From assembly GCF_001665605.1 (NCBI RefSeq), contig NZ_LZSV01000016.1, forward strand, positions 357,416-421,415: a stretch of 64,000 nucleotides of DNA, read 5' to 3'. A program made the position numbers and the translations under genes. Positions 53,811 through 62,587 of the stretch are shown piece by piece (the first letter of the stretch is position 1; each line of letters opens with the position of its first letter). The stretch is from Mycobacterium sp. 852014-50255_SCH5639931 (GTDB taxonomy: Bacteria; Actinomycetota; Actinomycetes; Mycobacteriales; Mycobacteriaceae). The notes below the pieces were generated by a model, which was given only the letters and a program-made list of their open reading frames with translations, did no database searches and was not told the DNA's origin.

Positions 53811-53942
53811 ATCTCTTCTCCTGTCTGGTATTCGGGTATCCACCTGGTGTCGGGGATCGATCGCATGAGGTCTGCTGTTCCTTGGCCGGCCACGGAGTCC
53901 TCGACTGCGGCGTGGTAGACGGCTGTGGAGATCTCCAGCACG

Positions 53943-54000
53943 AGCATCGCCCGGGCCTGGGCCTTCTGTCATCACTCTTCAGCACGATTCACCCGGGTGA
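53943..54000 (-). promoter_or_regulatory. Composite island promoter, box 9 (degenerate repeat)
   Basis: Perfect TCACCCGGGTGA at 53989-54000, 10-bp spacer, weakened repeat 53958-53978 that keeps GTGATGACA, 9 bp, -10 GATGCT at 53948-53943. It drives the NDH-2 gene and possibly the downstream molybdopterin operon. The rest of 53811-54151 shows no gene. Confidence 0.7.
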
Positions 54001-54151
54001 TTTCGCGCAAGCTGCGATCTGTTGCATCGAATGCATTGAGTGACGCCCGCTTCAAGGGATTCTCCGCGGCGCCCTGAAGTGCGGTGAATCGTGCGCTCGC
54101 GGCACAGGATGCGCGACTAATACGGCTTGGCGACGGGCCGGGCGGAGGGAC

Positions 54152-54682
54152 TCATTGGGTCGGGGGTCGCAATTGCGCCGCGCCGAAGGACACACCGAAG
54201 CGCTCGCACCACAGAACTACGCTGCCGAGCGCGCCGGTGTCGGCACCGTTGGGCACGGCGTAATCGGCGTTACCGCGGTTGGCGCGTAGGCTCCCGAGGT
54301 CTATGTGCTTGCAATGCCCAAACTTTCGCCATGGAAATCTGGCATCGTCGACCGGTGCATCGCTGAGCCATACGCGCAGTCGTGGTCCCAAAATGGTATG
54401 CAGATTTTCCAGCCGCAGAATCTGCGCCCCGTCGCCTAGGGTTAGCAGGCGCGCAACCCCGCTGGTTCGGTGGATGTGGCCCGTGAACTCGCCGCAGTGG
54501 GTCGTCTGCGCTCCACGCGGCAGAGGTTCATCGGCGGTGGTCCTGGTCAACAACTTCCACGGTTGCAGCCACCACAGGGCCACCGGCACTCCGATGATGG
54601 CAATCGCTAGTCGAGCGACGCGATGCGGCACCAACCATTCCTGCCACCACCGAGCCCGCGTCGGCCGAATCAGTTCGTCCAT
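54152..54682 (-). CDS. Membrane-anchored DM13-domain protein
   Basis: 176 residues. One N-terminal helix (LAIAIIGVPVALWWLQPW), then a DM13 domain: GEFTGHIHRTSGVARLLTLGDGAQILRLENLHTILGPRLRVWLSD, DLGSLRANRGNADYAVPNGAD, SVVLWCERFGVSFGAAQL. DM13 domains are suggested to act in electron transfer, with a conserved cysteine (here WCERF). Faces outside the membrane. ATG overlaps the lpdA stop as TGATG, so it is coupled to the flavoprotein. Confidence 0.8.
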   Translation of the reverse strand: MDELIRPTRARWWQEWLVPHRVARLAIAIIGVPVALWWLQPWKLLTRTTADEPLPRGAQTTHCGEFTGHIHRTSGVARLLTLGDGAQILRLENLHTILGPRLRVWLSDAPVDDARFPWRKFGHCKHIDLGSLRANRGNADYAVPNGADTGALGSVVLWCERFGVSFGAAQLRPPTQ

Positions 54683-56097
54683 CAGTTCAGATCGTCGCGG
54701 GCTATGAGCCGGCGCGCCGCCTCGGTGATCGAGCCGGACAGCGACGGATAGATCGCAAGCGTCCGCGCCAAATCGTCGACCGTGATCCGGTTTTGAACAG
54801 CCATCGCGATCGGCAATATCAATTCCGAAGCGATCGGCGCGACCACCACGCCCCCGATTATCACGCCGCTGTCCTGCCGGCAAAATAGTTTGACGAAGCC
54901 CTGGCGCAGCTCCGACATTTTCGCTCGTGCATTGGTTTTCAACGGCAGCATGATGCTGCGGGCCTGAATCGAGCCGTCGTCGATCGCGGTCTGCGAGACG
55001 CCGACCGTCGCGACTTCTGGGTGCGTGAACACCGTCGCCGCGACGGTGCGCAGCCGGAGCGGATTAACGGCTTCACCAAGCGCGTGATACATCGCGATCC
55101 GGCCCTGCATGGCGGCAACCGAGGCTAACGGCAGAACACCAGTGCAGTCCCCCGCCGCGTAAATGCCCGCGACCGATGTCCGCGACACCCGGTCGACGGC
55201 AATGTAATTACCGGGGCCGAGTTCGATGCCCGCGCGCTGTAAACCCAGCCGGCCGGTGTTGGGCACTGACCCAAGTGTCATCAATGCGTGGCTGCCCTCT
55301 ACGGTGCGGCCGTCAGTCATTGTCAGTAGCACCCCGTCGCCGGTCCGCCTGACGGATTGCGCCCGGGCGTTTTTGATCAGTTTGACGCCGCGTTGGGCGA
55401 ACGATTCCTCGAGCACCTGCGCGGCGTCGGCGTCCTCGTACGGCAACACTCGGTCGCGGCTGGCCACCACCGTTACGGTCACGCCCAGTTCGATGTAGGC
55501 GTTGGCGAATTCGGTGCCGGTCACCCCGCATCCCACCACGATGAGGTGATCAGGCAACGAATCCAGGTCGTAGAGCTGGCGCCAGGTCAGGATGCGCTCG
55601 CCGTCGGGATGCGCCGACGGCAGGACCCGGGGGCTCGCGCCGGTGGCGATCAACACCACGTCGGCATCGCGGATCGTGGTGCTGCCGTCGCGCGCGCTCA
55701 CCTTGACGCGGTGCCGGGCCAGACCGGGAGCCGCATCAACCAGCTCGCCGCGGCCCGCGATCAACTCGACACCCAAGCTCAGCAGCTGGGCGGTGATATC
55801 CACCGATTGCTCGGTAGCGAGCATCTTGATCCGCTGGTGGATCTCCGCCAAACAGATCTTGGCGTCGTCAATGTGGATGTCGAAACCCAGGCGGGTTGCC
55901 CGTCGCAGTTCAGTGCGCAGCCCCGTGGAGGTAATAAAGGTCTTCGACGGCACGCAGTCGCACAGCACCGCGGCGCCGCCCACCCCGTCGGAATCGACGA
56001 CGGTGACGCGGGCTACGGCCGGATCTCGTGCAGCTGCAACCAATGCCGCCTCGTAGCCGGCCGGGCCGCCGCCGAGGATCACAACACGGGTCACCAC
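54682..56097 (-). CDS. lpdA: NAD(P)H:quinone reductase-type flavoprotein LpdA
   Basis: 471 residues, closely matching what I recall of M. tuberculosis LpdA (Rv3303c), an NAD(P)H:quinone reductase of the disulphide reductase family without lipoamide activity: MVTRVVILGGGPAGYEAALV, ILTWRQLYDLDSLPDHLIVV, YAAGDCTGVLPLASVAAMQG. The redox site reads GGAAVLCDCVPSK: the first cysteine of the usual pair (position 43) is alanine as in LpdA, but a cysteine at 46 forms C-x-C with C48. Coupled to the DM13 gene. Confidence 0.85.
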   Translation of the reverse strand: MVTRVVILGGGPAGYEAALVAAARDPAVARVTVVDSDGVGGAAVLCDCVPSKTFITSTGLRTELRRATRLGFDIHIDDAKICLAEIHQRIKMLATEQSVDITAQLLSLGVELIAGRGELVDAAPGLARHRVKVSARDGSTTIRDADVVLIATGASPRVLPSAHPDGERILTWRQLYDLDSLPDHLIVVGCGVTGTEFANAYIELGVTVTVVASRDRVLPYEDADAAQVLEESFAQRGVKLIKNARAQSVRRTGDGVLLTMTDGRTVEGSHALMTLGSVPNTGRLGLQRAGIELGPGNYIAVDRVSRTSVAGIYAAGDCTGVLPLASVAAMQGRIAMYHALGEAVNPLRLRTVAATVFTHPEVATVGVSQTAIDDGSIQARSIMLPLKTNARAKMSELRQGFVKLFCRQDSGVIIGGVVVAPIASELILPIAMAVQNRITVDDLARTLAIYPSLSGSITEAARRLIARDDLN

Positions 56098-56133
56098 AGG
56101 TGAAATTTCACCGACGGGCCGGACGACGGGTCA

Positions 56134-56586
56134 TCAGGGACGCCATTCCCCACCGGCGCGGGTGTCTTCGTCGCCGATGATATGCATGGCGGCCTCCTCA
56201 GCCGAGGCAGCGCCGCCGTCAATACCGACGTCGTGGGCAAGGTAATCGGCACCAGGATCCGTGGGGTCGACGTCGAACGCGACGAGCCGACCTGCGCGCA
56301 TGTCGCCGACCTGATCGTCGATTGGCTCCCCATCGCTGTCGGCGCTATCACCGATTCCGTCGCCATCCCACTGATCGGTCACTTCGGGCACCTCACGGGC
56401 CAGTCGGCGCGCCAGGCTTTCATGGGTCCGCGCTTCCCTCGCGGTGAGACCCCACGCTCGCAGTTCACGGGGCCGTTCCGGGGGTGAGTAGCCCTCGTCG
56501 AGGTCGATGCCAGTCTCTTCTGAGTCCAGGCTTTCTTCTGGTTCGAGGAGATGGGCCTGCACATCGTCGAATTCAGAAATCCCCAT
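56134..56586 (-). CDS. DUF5709 family acidic protein
   Basis: 150 residues, strongly acidic: TGIDLDEGYSPPERPRELRAWGLTAREARTHESLARRLAREVPEV, MRAGRLVAFD, HDVGIDGGAASAEEAAMHI. This is the DUF5709 pattern, common in actinobacteria and of unknown function. GGAGAGGG upstream fixes the ATG at 56586. First gene behind box 10; lpdA follows after 36 bp. Confidence 0.82.
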   Translation of the reverse strand: MGISEFDDVQAHLLEPEESLDSEETGIDLDEGYSPPERPRELRAWGLTAREARTHESLARRLAREVPEVTDQWDGDGIGDSADSDGEPIDDQVGDMRAGRLVAFDVDPTDPGADYLAHDVGIDGGAASAEEAAMHIIGDEDTRAGGEWRP

Positions 56587-56687
56587 CGGTGCCCTCTCCA
56601 TTCCGTATCTGCCAGGTCTTATTGCGCTGGCGGGTCCGCTGCTGTGCCGAGACAACGGCACACACCTGCGCAGCTGAAGATGTTCTG

Positions 56688-56745
56688 ATCATGACGCGCA
56701 GAGGGGTGAACTGTCGTCGCCCACCTCCGCCACTCACCCGGGTGA
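56688..56745 (-). promoter_or_regulatory. Composite island promoter, box 10
   Basis: Perfect TCACCCGGGTGA at 56734-56745, 10-bp spacer, repeat 56703-56723 (ACGACA as -35), 9 bp, -10 CATGAT at 56693-56688. It drives DUF5709-lpdA-DM13. It stands back to back with box 11, 116 bp between palindromes. Confidence 0.78.
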
Positions 56746-56861
56746 TCGACGGCAGACGAATCGTCAAGACCGGTGGAGCGGGCCGGCAAGTTCACCGCAG
56801 CAGTCGATGCACGACCCGGTTGGTGTTGAGTTTGTGGATGGCGTTCACGACCACGTGCCGC

Positions 56862-56919
56862 TCACCCGGATGAATTGCCCCGTCGGGTGATGACCACTCA
56901 CCCCCCGGCGGTGGACCCT
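56862..56919 (+). promoter_or_regulatory. Composite island promoter, box 11
   Basis: Palindrome 56862-56873 (one mismatch), 10-bp spacer, repeat 56884-56904, 9 bp, -10 GACCCT at 56914-56919. It precedes the ECF sigma gene, leaving a leader of about 320 nt. That leader contains an open frame from 57004 to 57243 (79 codons) with no ribosome site or family resemblance, which I do not call. Confidence 0.76.
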
Positions 56920-57244
56920 GGCACCGGAATGACAACCGGAGGTGTTGTGGACGCAAGAAAATGCCGTACCCGCGGCCAGGGCCGCGTGATTCGGGGATCG
57001 GCCATGGAAGAAACGCGCCTGAACGCAGGCGCGGCCAAGGCAGCGCATGTACAGCGGCCGGAAGAAGACGATGCACTGACCGGCGCCGCCGCATCCAGAC
57101 GCTCGCGCTTTTGGTCCCCGCGTTCCTCGGGTGCCCGGACCGTTCTCCCGCACCGGTCCCCCCCGGTTCGGTCGTGCCTGACTCGGGCAAGCGATGGCCA
57201 GTATCTAGGCGTGCCACTGCTTTTCGCGAGGGAGGGAACGTAGC

Positions 57245-58060
57245 GTGGGCCGCGTACGCGCCGAATGTACAAAGGCGCCAGACGTCCCGCTGACCGCTCA
57301 ATTTGAAAGCGCCGTCGTCCCGCTCCTTGAACCCCTGTATCGGCAAGCTCTCCGGATGACCTCCAACCGAGTGGACGCGGAGGATCTGGTGCAAGAAACA
57401 ATGCTCCATGCTTATGCCGGTTTCCGCGCGTTCGAGCCAGGCACAAACCTCGAAGCATGGCTGCGGCGGATCATGACCAACACCCATATCAACGGCTATA
57501 GGAGGCAAAAGCGCCGTCCCGCGCAACATCCGAGTGGTGAGATCACCGATCGACAGCTAGCGGCCAGTGCCCCACACACGCCCGGGGGCCTCCGGTCGGC
57601 CGAAGACCAGGCCCTCGAACTGCTGCCAGACCCCGACCTCAAGGCGGCAATGATGGGGCTGCCCGAGCAGTTTCGCATCGTCGTGTACTTTGCCGACATT
57701 GGCGGATACTCCTACAAGGAGATCGCCGCCATGACCGACTCCCGGCAAGGGACCGTAAGTTCGAGGCTGAACCGCGGTCGAAAACAATTGCGCGAATTGC
57801 TATTCGACTCCGCAGTCGACCATGCTCCGAGAACGACCGACAACGCGTCAGTCAGAGGCAACCAACAGCATCCGGCAGGCGCTGATCACGACGGTTCCGG
57901 GGCGGCATCGACGGTGAAAGGCAAGGCTGATCCTGCATGTTCGCTACATGGTCCCCTCGGGGCGCTGACAGCCGTTTGCACGGACCCGCGTCGAGAACGA
58001 TCCGGGCATCGTCGTCGAGTTCATGTGATCGGGCGGGAGATCAAGGGACGTGATGGATAA
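57245..58060 (+). CDS. ECF sigma factor, SigH/SigR-like
   Basis: 271 residues from a GTG with a GGGAGGG site. Region 2 (YRQALRMTSNRVDAEDLVQETMLHAYAGFRAFEPGTNLEAWLRRIMTNTHINGYR) and region 4 (DIGGYSYKEIAAMTDSRQGTVSSRLNRGRKQLRELL) closely resemble mycobacterial SigH, the thiol-oxidative-stress sigma. After about residue 190 it carries an 80-residue tail absent from SigH. No RshA-like zinc anti-sigma gene (HxxxCxxC) is adjacent. Its promoter is an island box, so it may amplify the same stress response. Confidence 0.85.
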   Translation: MGRVRAECTKAPDVPLTAQFESAVVPLLEPLYRQALRMTSNRVDAEDLVQETMLHAYAGFRAFEPGTNLEAWLRRIMTNTHINGYRRQKRRPAQHPSGEITDRQLAASAPHTPGGLRSAEDQALELLPDPDLKAAMMGLPEQFRIVVYFADIGGYSYKEIAAMTDSRQGTVSSRLNRGRKQLRELLFDSAVDHAPRTTDNASVRGNQQHPAGADHDGSGAASTVKGKADPACSLHGPLGALTAVCTDPRRERSGHRRRVHVIGREIKGRDG

Positions 58061-58289
58061 AGCGAGAGCTCAGTCCCCGCATACGGTTACCCCGTCGTTG
58101 CCCTGGAGCATCGGCCTGATGCTACCGGCACCGGAACATCTGGCGTTCTATGCCGGCGTCGGTGCAATGGCCCTGTTCGGGATCATGGAATGGCCCGTCG
58201 TCGCTGCGTTGGTGGTGGGCCACACGCTTGTCAACGCGCAGCACAACAAGGTTCTTCAATCACTTGGTGAAGCATTGGAAGAAGCCTAG
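58053..58289 (+). CDS. Small membrane protein downstream of the sigma gene
   Basis: 78 residues with two short hydrophobic stretches (LAFYAGVGAMALFGIMEW, VVAALVVGHTLV). AAGGGA site before the ATG at 58053; it overlaps the sigma gene end by 8 bp. Not cysteine-rich, so not an RshA-type anti-sigma, though its place right after the sigma gene makes a membrane regulator possible. Confidence 0.65.
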   Translation: MDKARAQSPHTVTPSLPWSIGLMLPAPEHLAFYAGVGAMALFGIMEWPVVAALVVGHTLVNAQHNKVLQSLGEALEEA

Positions 58290-58314
58290 TTGCAATAGAT
58301 TACGAGCCTGCGTT

Positions 58315-58334
58315 TGCGGTCTTCCGTGACCGAA
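58315..58334. terminator. Candidate terminator hairpin between convergent genes
   Basis: CGGTC and GACCG pair around TTCCGT at 58317-58332, with flanking T/A pairs, in the 50-bp gap between convergent genes. Short stem. Confidence 0.3.
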
Positions 58335-58339
58335 AGGCC

Positions 58340-58783
58340 TCACGCTCGCAGGATCGAAACAGCGACCACGCTAGTAATGAATCCGAATAACAGGTGAAGC
58401 CCGAGGGCGATCGGCACGGGATTTACCTTCGCGACGCCCCGTGCACCAACATGGATCGCGCCGATGCCAACATAATTTATGAGCCACAGCGCCACGCCGG
58501 CCACCAGACCAGTCGCGAGGTACGCGTGCGTGAAATCCTGCGCGAGAAGGACGATAGCGATGCCGAATACGGCCGAGAGTAGGACGTGGAGGGCGACGCC
58601 GACGAGGGTGGCCACTCCAAACATCCTAGTGTGGGCGCGCCTTGGGCCCAGAGTGAGGCCGCCGATGCTGTTGGGCAGCGCCCACAAACCCCGCCCACTC
58701 GCCGCACCGTAGGCCATGCCTAGCGCGGCGATTGCGAGTCCGCCGACAATGCCACCAATGACGCCAGCGACGTAGCCGGTCAC
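58340..58783 (-). CDS. Four-helix membrane protein
   Basis: 147 residues, four predicted helices (VAGVIGGIVGGLAIAALGMAYG, FGVATLVGVALHVLLSAVFGIAIVLLA, YLATGLVAGVALWLINYVGIGAI, IALGLHLLFGFITSVVAVSIL). Uncharacterised; resembles small integral membrane proteins found beside actinobacterial stress genes. No box upstream. Confidence 0.7.
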   Translation of the reverse strand: MTGYVAGVIGGIVGGLAIAALGMAYGAASGRGLWALPNSIGGLTLGPRRAHTRMFGVATLVGVALHVLLSAVFGIAIVLLAQDFTHAYLATGLVAGVALWLINYVGIGAIHVGARGVAKVNPVPIALGLHLLFGFITSVVAVSILRA

Positions 58784-58880
58784 AGTTCCCTCCTTGTTGT
58801 TCGATCAAATCCAGGACCCACCCGAGGGGGACATCTGATCGGTCTCCTAGCTGAGTGACAGTTACAGAGCCGCAAAGTAT

Positions 58881-59969
58881 TCAGCGTTGAAGCGTCCGCG
58901 ACCAGGACGCCGCGAATTTGGACACCCCGTCGTGTTCAAGTACGGCGAACACATTGGGCAGATCGACACCGACCGTCGTCAGCCGGTCGAACACTTCCCG
59001 CGCGTGCACCGCCTGGCCCGCCATGGTTTCACCGGCGATGACGCCGTGGTCGGCCACCGCCTCCAGCGTCGGTTCAGGAATGGTGCTGACCGTGTTTGGT
59101 GCCACGAGTTCCGTGACGTACATCGTGTCAGGGTAAGCGGCGTTTTTTACACCCGTGGAGGCCCACAACGGCCGTTGCACGCGAGCACCCGCGGCGCGCA
59201 GCGCGGCGAAGCGAGGCTCGGCTTCGAAGACCTGCTGGTAGGCCGCGTAGGCCAATCGCGCGTTGGCAATGCCCGCCTGTCCTCGCAGTCTGAGCGCCTC
59301 ATCGGTGCCGATCACCTCGAGTCGCTTGTCGACTTCGGTGTCCACTCTGGATACGAACAGCGATGCCACAGAGTGGATTTGAGATATGTCAACGCCCGCC
59401 TGGCTGGCGGCTTCGACACCGGCCAGATAGGCGTTCATCACGGCTCGATGCCGTTGGACAGAAAAGATCAGCGTGACGTTGACTGAGACACCTTTGGCCA
59501 GCGCGGCGGTGATCGCCGGCAGCCCCGCTGTGGTCGCCGGTATTTTGATGAACACGTTGGGCCGGTCGACGACCTTGGCCAGCTCGACGGCCTGCGTGAC
59601 TGTTGCATCGGTGTCGTTCGCCAGCGACGGGTCGACCTCAATGGAAACTCTCCCGTCGACGCCGTCGGACGCCTCCCACTGCGGGCGGAGCACATCGCAG
59701 GCCGCCCGAACGTCGTCGGTGATCGCCGTGCGGACTGCGGTATCGATATCGGTACCGCGGCCCGTGAGCTCGGCAATCTGGCCATCGTAGGCGCGCCCGT
59801 GTGTCAGTGCGCGCTCAAAGGTGGACGGGTTAGTGGTCACGCCGACAACGCTTCTCGTGTCGATCAACTGCCGCAGCTTGCCGGACTGCAGCAGGCTGCG
59901 CGACAAGTCATCCAGCCAGACCGATACCCCCGCCAGTGATAGTGCAGCCAGATTCGGGTTCTGAGTCAT
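58881..59969 (-). CDS. tal: Transaldolase
   Basis: 362 residues from the ATG at 59969. Schiff-base lysine K142 in [26 protein letters not shown] near 43, [22 protein letters not shown] near 172, and LWASTGVKN near 280. Actinobacterial-length transaldolase of the pentose phosphate pathway, transferring dihydroxyacetone between sedoheptulose 7-phosphate and glyceraldehyde 3-phosphate. As an accessory copy next to msrAB it probably supports NADPH recycling under oxidative stress. The 135-bp gap after msrA shows nothing else. Confidence 0.87.
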   Translation of the reverse strand: MTQNPNLAALSLAGVSVWLDDLSRSLLQSGKLRQLIDTRSVVGVTTNPSTFERALTHGRAYDGQIAELTGRGTDIDTAVRTAITDDVRAACDVLRPQWEASDGVDGRVSIEVDPSLANDTDATVTQAVELAKVVDRPNVFIKIPATTAGLPAITAALAKGVSVNVTLIFSVQRHRAVMNAYLAGVEAASQAGVDISQIHSVASLFVSRVDTEVDKRLEVIGTDEALRLRGQAGIANARLAYAAYQQVFEAEPRFAALRAAGARVQRPLWASTGVKNAAYPDTMYVTELVAPNTVSTIPEPTLEAVADHGVIAGETMAGQAVHAREVFDRLTTVGVDLPNVFAVLEHDGVSKFAASWSRTLQR

Positions 59970-60104
59970 CCCGTCACCGCCGCTCGCCGGGGGCCGAGTC
60001 GCGGTAGAACCCATCCCACACCACATACGGCCCGATAGAGCACCAACGGCGCGTACGCACTCAGCAGCACCTGCCAATCAGGCGGAGTTACCGAGCCCAC
60101 GTCG

Positions 60105-60662
60105 CTATTGAGTCGGCTCGGCATGTTCCGGCGTGACTGCCCCCGCGCCGCCCGCACCGTCACCGCGGTTGGGCAACGCCCACTCCGGGCGGACGTAGTG
60201 GCAGGTGTAGCCGGATGGATACCGCTGCAGGTAGTTCTGGTGCTCGGGTTCGGCTTCCCAAAACTCGCCGGCCGGGTTGACCTCGGTTACGACTGCGCCG
60301 GGCCAGCGGCCTGATGCTTCGACGTCGGCAATGGTGCGCACTGCGATTTGCTTCTGCTCGTCGTCCAGATAGAAAATCGCTGACCGGTAGCTGGTTCCGA
60401 CATCGTTGCCTTGACGGTTCTTCGTGGTCGGGTCGTGGATCTGGAAGAAGAATTCCAGCAGTGCCCGGTAATCGGTCTCGTCTGGGTCGTAGGTGATTTC
60501 AAGTGCCTCCGCGTGGCCGGGGTGATTGCGGTAGGTGGGATGCGTGTTGCTGCCACCGGTGTAGCCGACCCGGGTGGATACCACACCGGGCTGCTTGCGG
60601 AACAGGTCCTCCATGCCCCAAAAGCAGCCGCCGGCAAGAACGGCGATCTTATTGTCAGTCAT
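60105..60662 (-). CDS. msrA: Peptide methionine-S-sulfoxide reductase MsrA
   Basis: 185 residues. Catalytic C13 in [36 protein letters not shown], and [19 protein letters not shown] near the end. Repairs S-epimers of methionine sulfoxide. ATG overlaps the msrB stop as ATGA. An alanine/glycine tail of about 20 residues follows the domain. Confidence 0.92.
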   Translation of the reverse strand: MTDNKIAVLAGGCFWGMEDLFRKQPGVVSTRVGYTGGSNTHPTYRNHPGHAEALEITYDPDETDYRALLEFFFQIHDPTTKNRQGNDVGTSYRSAIFYLDDEQKQIAVRTIADVEASGRWPGAVVTEVNPAGEFWEAEPEHQNYLQRYPSGYTCHYVRPEWALPNRGDGAGGAGAVTPEHAEPTQ

Positions 60663-61147
60663 GATTTCTGCTCGCCGACGCTTTGGTGTTGCTCCGATCC
60701 ATCCTGTGTGAACAAGTGCAGATATTGCCCATAACCCTCGGCTTCCAGGTCGTCGCGGTGGATGAATCGCAGAGATGCCGAGTTGATGCAGTAGCGCAAC
60801 CCGCCCGCTTCTGCAGGGCCATCCGGGAATACGTGGCCCAGATGGCTGTCCGCTTGGGCTGATCGCACCTCGACTCGATCCATGAAGTGGCTGCGGTCGT
60901 GCTTCTCAACAAGGCTGTCCGCGTCGATGGGCTGGGTGAAGCTGGGCCAGCCGCTTCCACTGTCGAATTTGTTCACCGAGGCGAAAAGCGGTTCGCCAGA
61001 AACAATGTCAACGTAGATGCCGGGTTCATGGTTGTCGCAGTACTCGCCGGTGAACGGAAGCTCCGTGCCGCTCTCCTGGGTGATGCGGTATTGCTCGGGG
61101 GTTAGCGCGTCAACCGCGGCGCGGTTCTTGCTGTAATTGTGTGACAC
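60659..61147 (-). CDS. msrB: Peptide methionine-R-sulfoxide reductase MsrB
   Basis: 162 residues from the GTG at 61147, which a GAAGGAG site precedes; a GTG at 61165 would put that site inside the gene. MsrB domain: [46 protein letters not shown], catalytic C120 in [11 protein letters not shown]. The zinc CxxC pairs of some MsrBs are absent, as in the PilB-type form. Coupled to msrA, so both epimers are repaired together. 72 bp after the SDR gene. Confidence 0.92.
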   Translation of the reverse strand: MSHNYSKNRAAVDALTPEQYRITQESGTELPFTGEYCDNHEPGIYVDIVSGEPLFASVNKFDSGSGWPSFTQPIDADSLVEKHDRSHFMDRVEVRSAQADSHLGHVFPDGPAEAGGLRYCINSASLRFIHRDDLEAEGYGQYLHLFTQDGSEQHQSVGEQKS

Positions 61148-61219
61148 TCGATCTCCTTCGTTCACGCAGCCTTGGTGTGCTGCGCTTTGTATTTCGTCCC
61201 GTCCAGCGTCGTTGCCGGG

Positions 61220-61990
61220 TTAGTTGCGGCCCGCCATGATGCCGCCGTCGACGTTGAGAATCGCGCCGGTGACCCAACTGGCCTCATCAGAGAGCAGGTA
61301 CGTCACGGCGTTGGCGACGTCGGCGGGGGTGCCGACGCGTCCCAGGGGGTGAAGCGGCGCAAAAGTGTCAAGCGTGGCGTCGATCTCGTCCTTCGGGATG
61401 AAGCCCTCGTAGAGGGGAGTCTTCACGACGGCCGGTGCCACCGCGTTGACGCGGATCTTGTGCTCGGCAAGCTCGATCGCGAGGTTGTGGGTCAGCGCGT
61501 GCAGCCCGGCTTTTTGCATCGAGTACACCGACGACGGCGTCAGAGCAATCGCCTGATGTGCCCACATGCTGCCGATGTTGACGATGGAGCCACCCTCCCC
61601 GCGGGCGATCATGCCCTCAACGACTGTCTGCGTCAGGAAGAACAAGGCATAGTTGAGCTCCATGTACGAGTCATAGGTCAACGCGTCGTACTCGAGAAAC
61701 GGCTTGGGAACAAAGAATCCAGCCGCATTGACCAACAACGTCGCATCGCCGTGGTGCTCGGAGACCACGCGCTGAACGTCGCCGACCGCGCTCCGATCCG
61801 TCAACTCAGCGGTGATCCCCCAGGCCTGACCACCCCCAGCGGTCAGTTCGGCCACGGTGTCATCAACGCGGTCCTTAGACCGGCCGACGATCACCGCACT
61901 GCCGCCGTGCCGCACAATATCCACGGCGACCTGCCGCCCCATACCGGCACTGCCCCCGAGGACGATGACCTTCTTGGAATCGAAGTGCAT
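61220..61990 (-). CDS. Short-chain dehydrogenase/reductase, copy 2
   Basis: 256-residue classical SDR, paralogue of the gene at 41385. GGSAGMG at 12-18, NAAG at 88-91, NIGS with serine 141, Y156-S-M-Q-K160, C-terminus [11 protein letters not shown]. It keeps the serine that copy 1 has changed to alanine. First gene behind box 12, followed by msrB, msrA and tal. Confidence 0.87.
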   Translation of the reverse strand: MHFDSKKVIVLGGSAGMGRQVAVDIVRHGGSAVIVGRSKDRVDDTVAELTAGGGQAWGITAELTDRSAVGDVQRVVSEHHGDATLLVNAAGFFVPKPFLEYDALTYDSYMELNYALFFLTQTVVEGMIARGEGGSIVNIGSMWAHQAIALTPSSVYSMQKAGLHALTHNLAIELAEHKIRVNAVAPAVVKTPLYEGFIPKDEIDATLDTFAPLHPLGRVGTPADVANAVTYLLSDEASWVTGAILNVDGGIMAGRN

Positions 61991-62109
61991 GGTGAGACCT
62001 TTCTGCTGTTCATTCTCGGCGACTCCTGCTGGGCCCTTTACCCGGCAAGAACAGTTGTAGCCCTGGCGATTACACCCGGCGCAATGCGTGTCTACCTCTA
62101 ACTGGTATC

Positions 62110-62166
62110 AATCTGCTGCCCGGCGGGGTGAGCTGTCATCACCCCGGCGTTGTTTCACCCGGGTGA
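62110..62166 (-). promoter_or_regulatory. Composite island promoter, box 12
   Basis: Perfect TCACCCGGGTGA at 62155-62166, 9-bp spacer (the only copy not 10), repeat 62125-62145, 9 bp, -10 CAGATT at 62115-62110. It drives SDR copy 2 and probably msrB-msrA-tal. The rest of 61991-62587 shows no gene. Confidence 0.78.
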
Positions 62167-62587
62167 GTTCTGGCGCGGCGCGAGATCAACTGCTGACACC
62201 GCAATACCGTGACGGCGTTCGCCGTCGATCACCGCGTGAGGGGCGAAGCTTCGCGAAATTAACCCGGGCGATCAGGGGACGAGAGCTTCGCGCTTCGGTG
62301 AGGAGCCAGCGCCCAGTTGAGAACCGGTGCAGCCGGTGCTGGCGAGTCATGACTGTATTGACGGAAGCGGGTTGTAATGCTCAGAAACAAAGACCGGGAA
62401 GTAAAGTGGCTGCGAATACGTTTACCCGGCGGTTGCGATTACACGCGGCGACAGGCGACGTTGGAGCGTATGCCTAAAGGCAACCACCGATGTGACGACG
62501 TGTACACGAGATGGCGGCGGGCGCAGGTTAATTACTCGGTGCCGTGATTGTTCACAGCCTTGGGGCGACAATGAAGGAGTGTCAACC

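Noticed and set aside
57004..57243. 79-codon frame in the leader of the ECF sigma gene
   Set aside because: No ribosome site, biased composition and no recognisable relative; most likely chance in GC-rich leader DNA.
14668..62166. The repeated element as a CRISPR array or transposon end
   Set aside because: Copies are kilobases apart, face both ways in line with gene direction, and always sit upstream of a start with a conserved -10. No spacers, terminal repeats or transposase are seen.
62265..62285. TTAACCCGGGCGA as a thirteenth box before the ABM gene
   Set aside because: The 21-bp repeat and the nAnnnT hexamer are not found at the required spacing.
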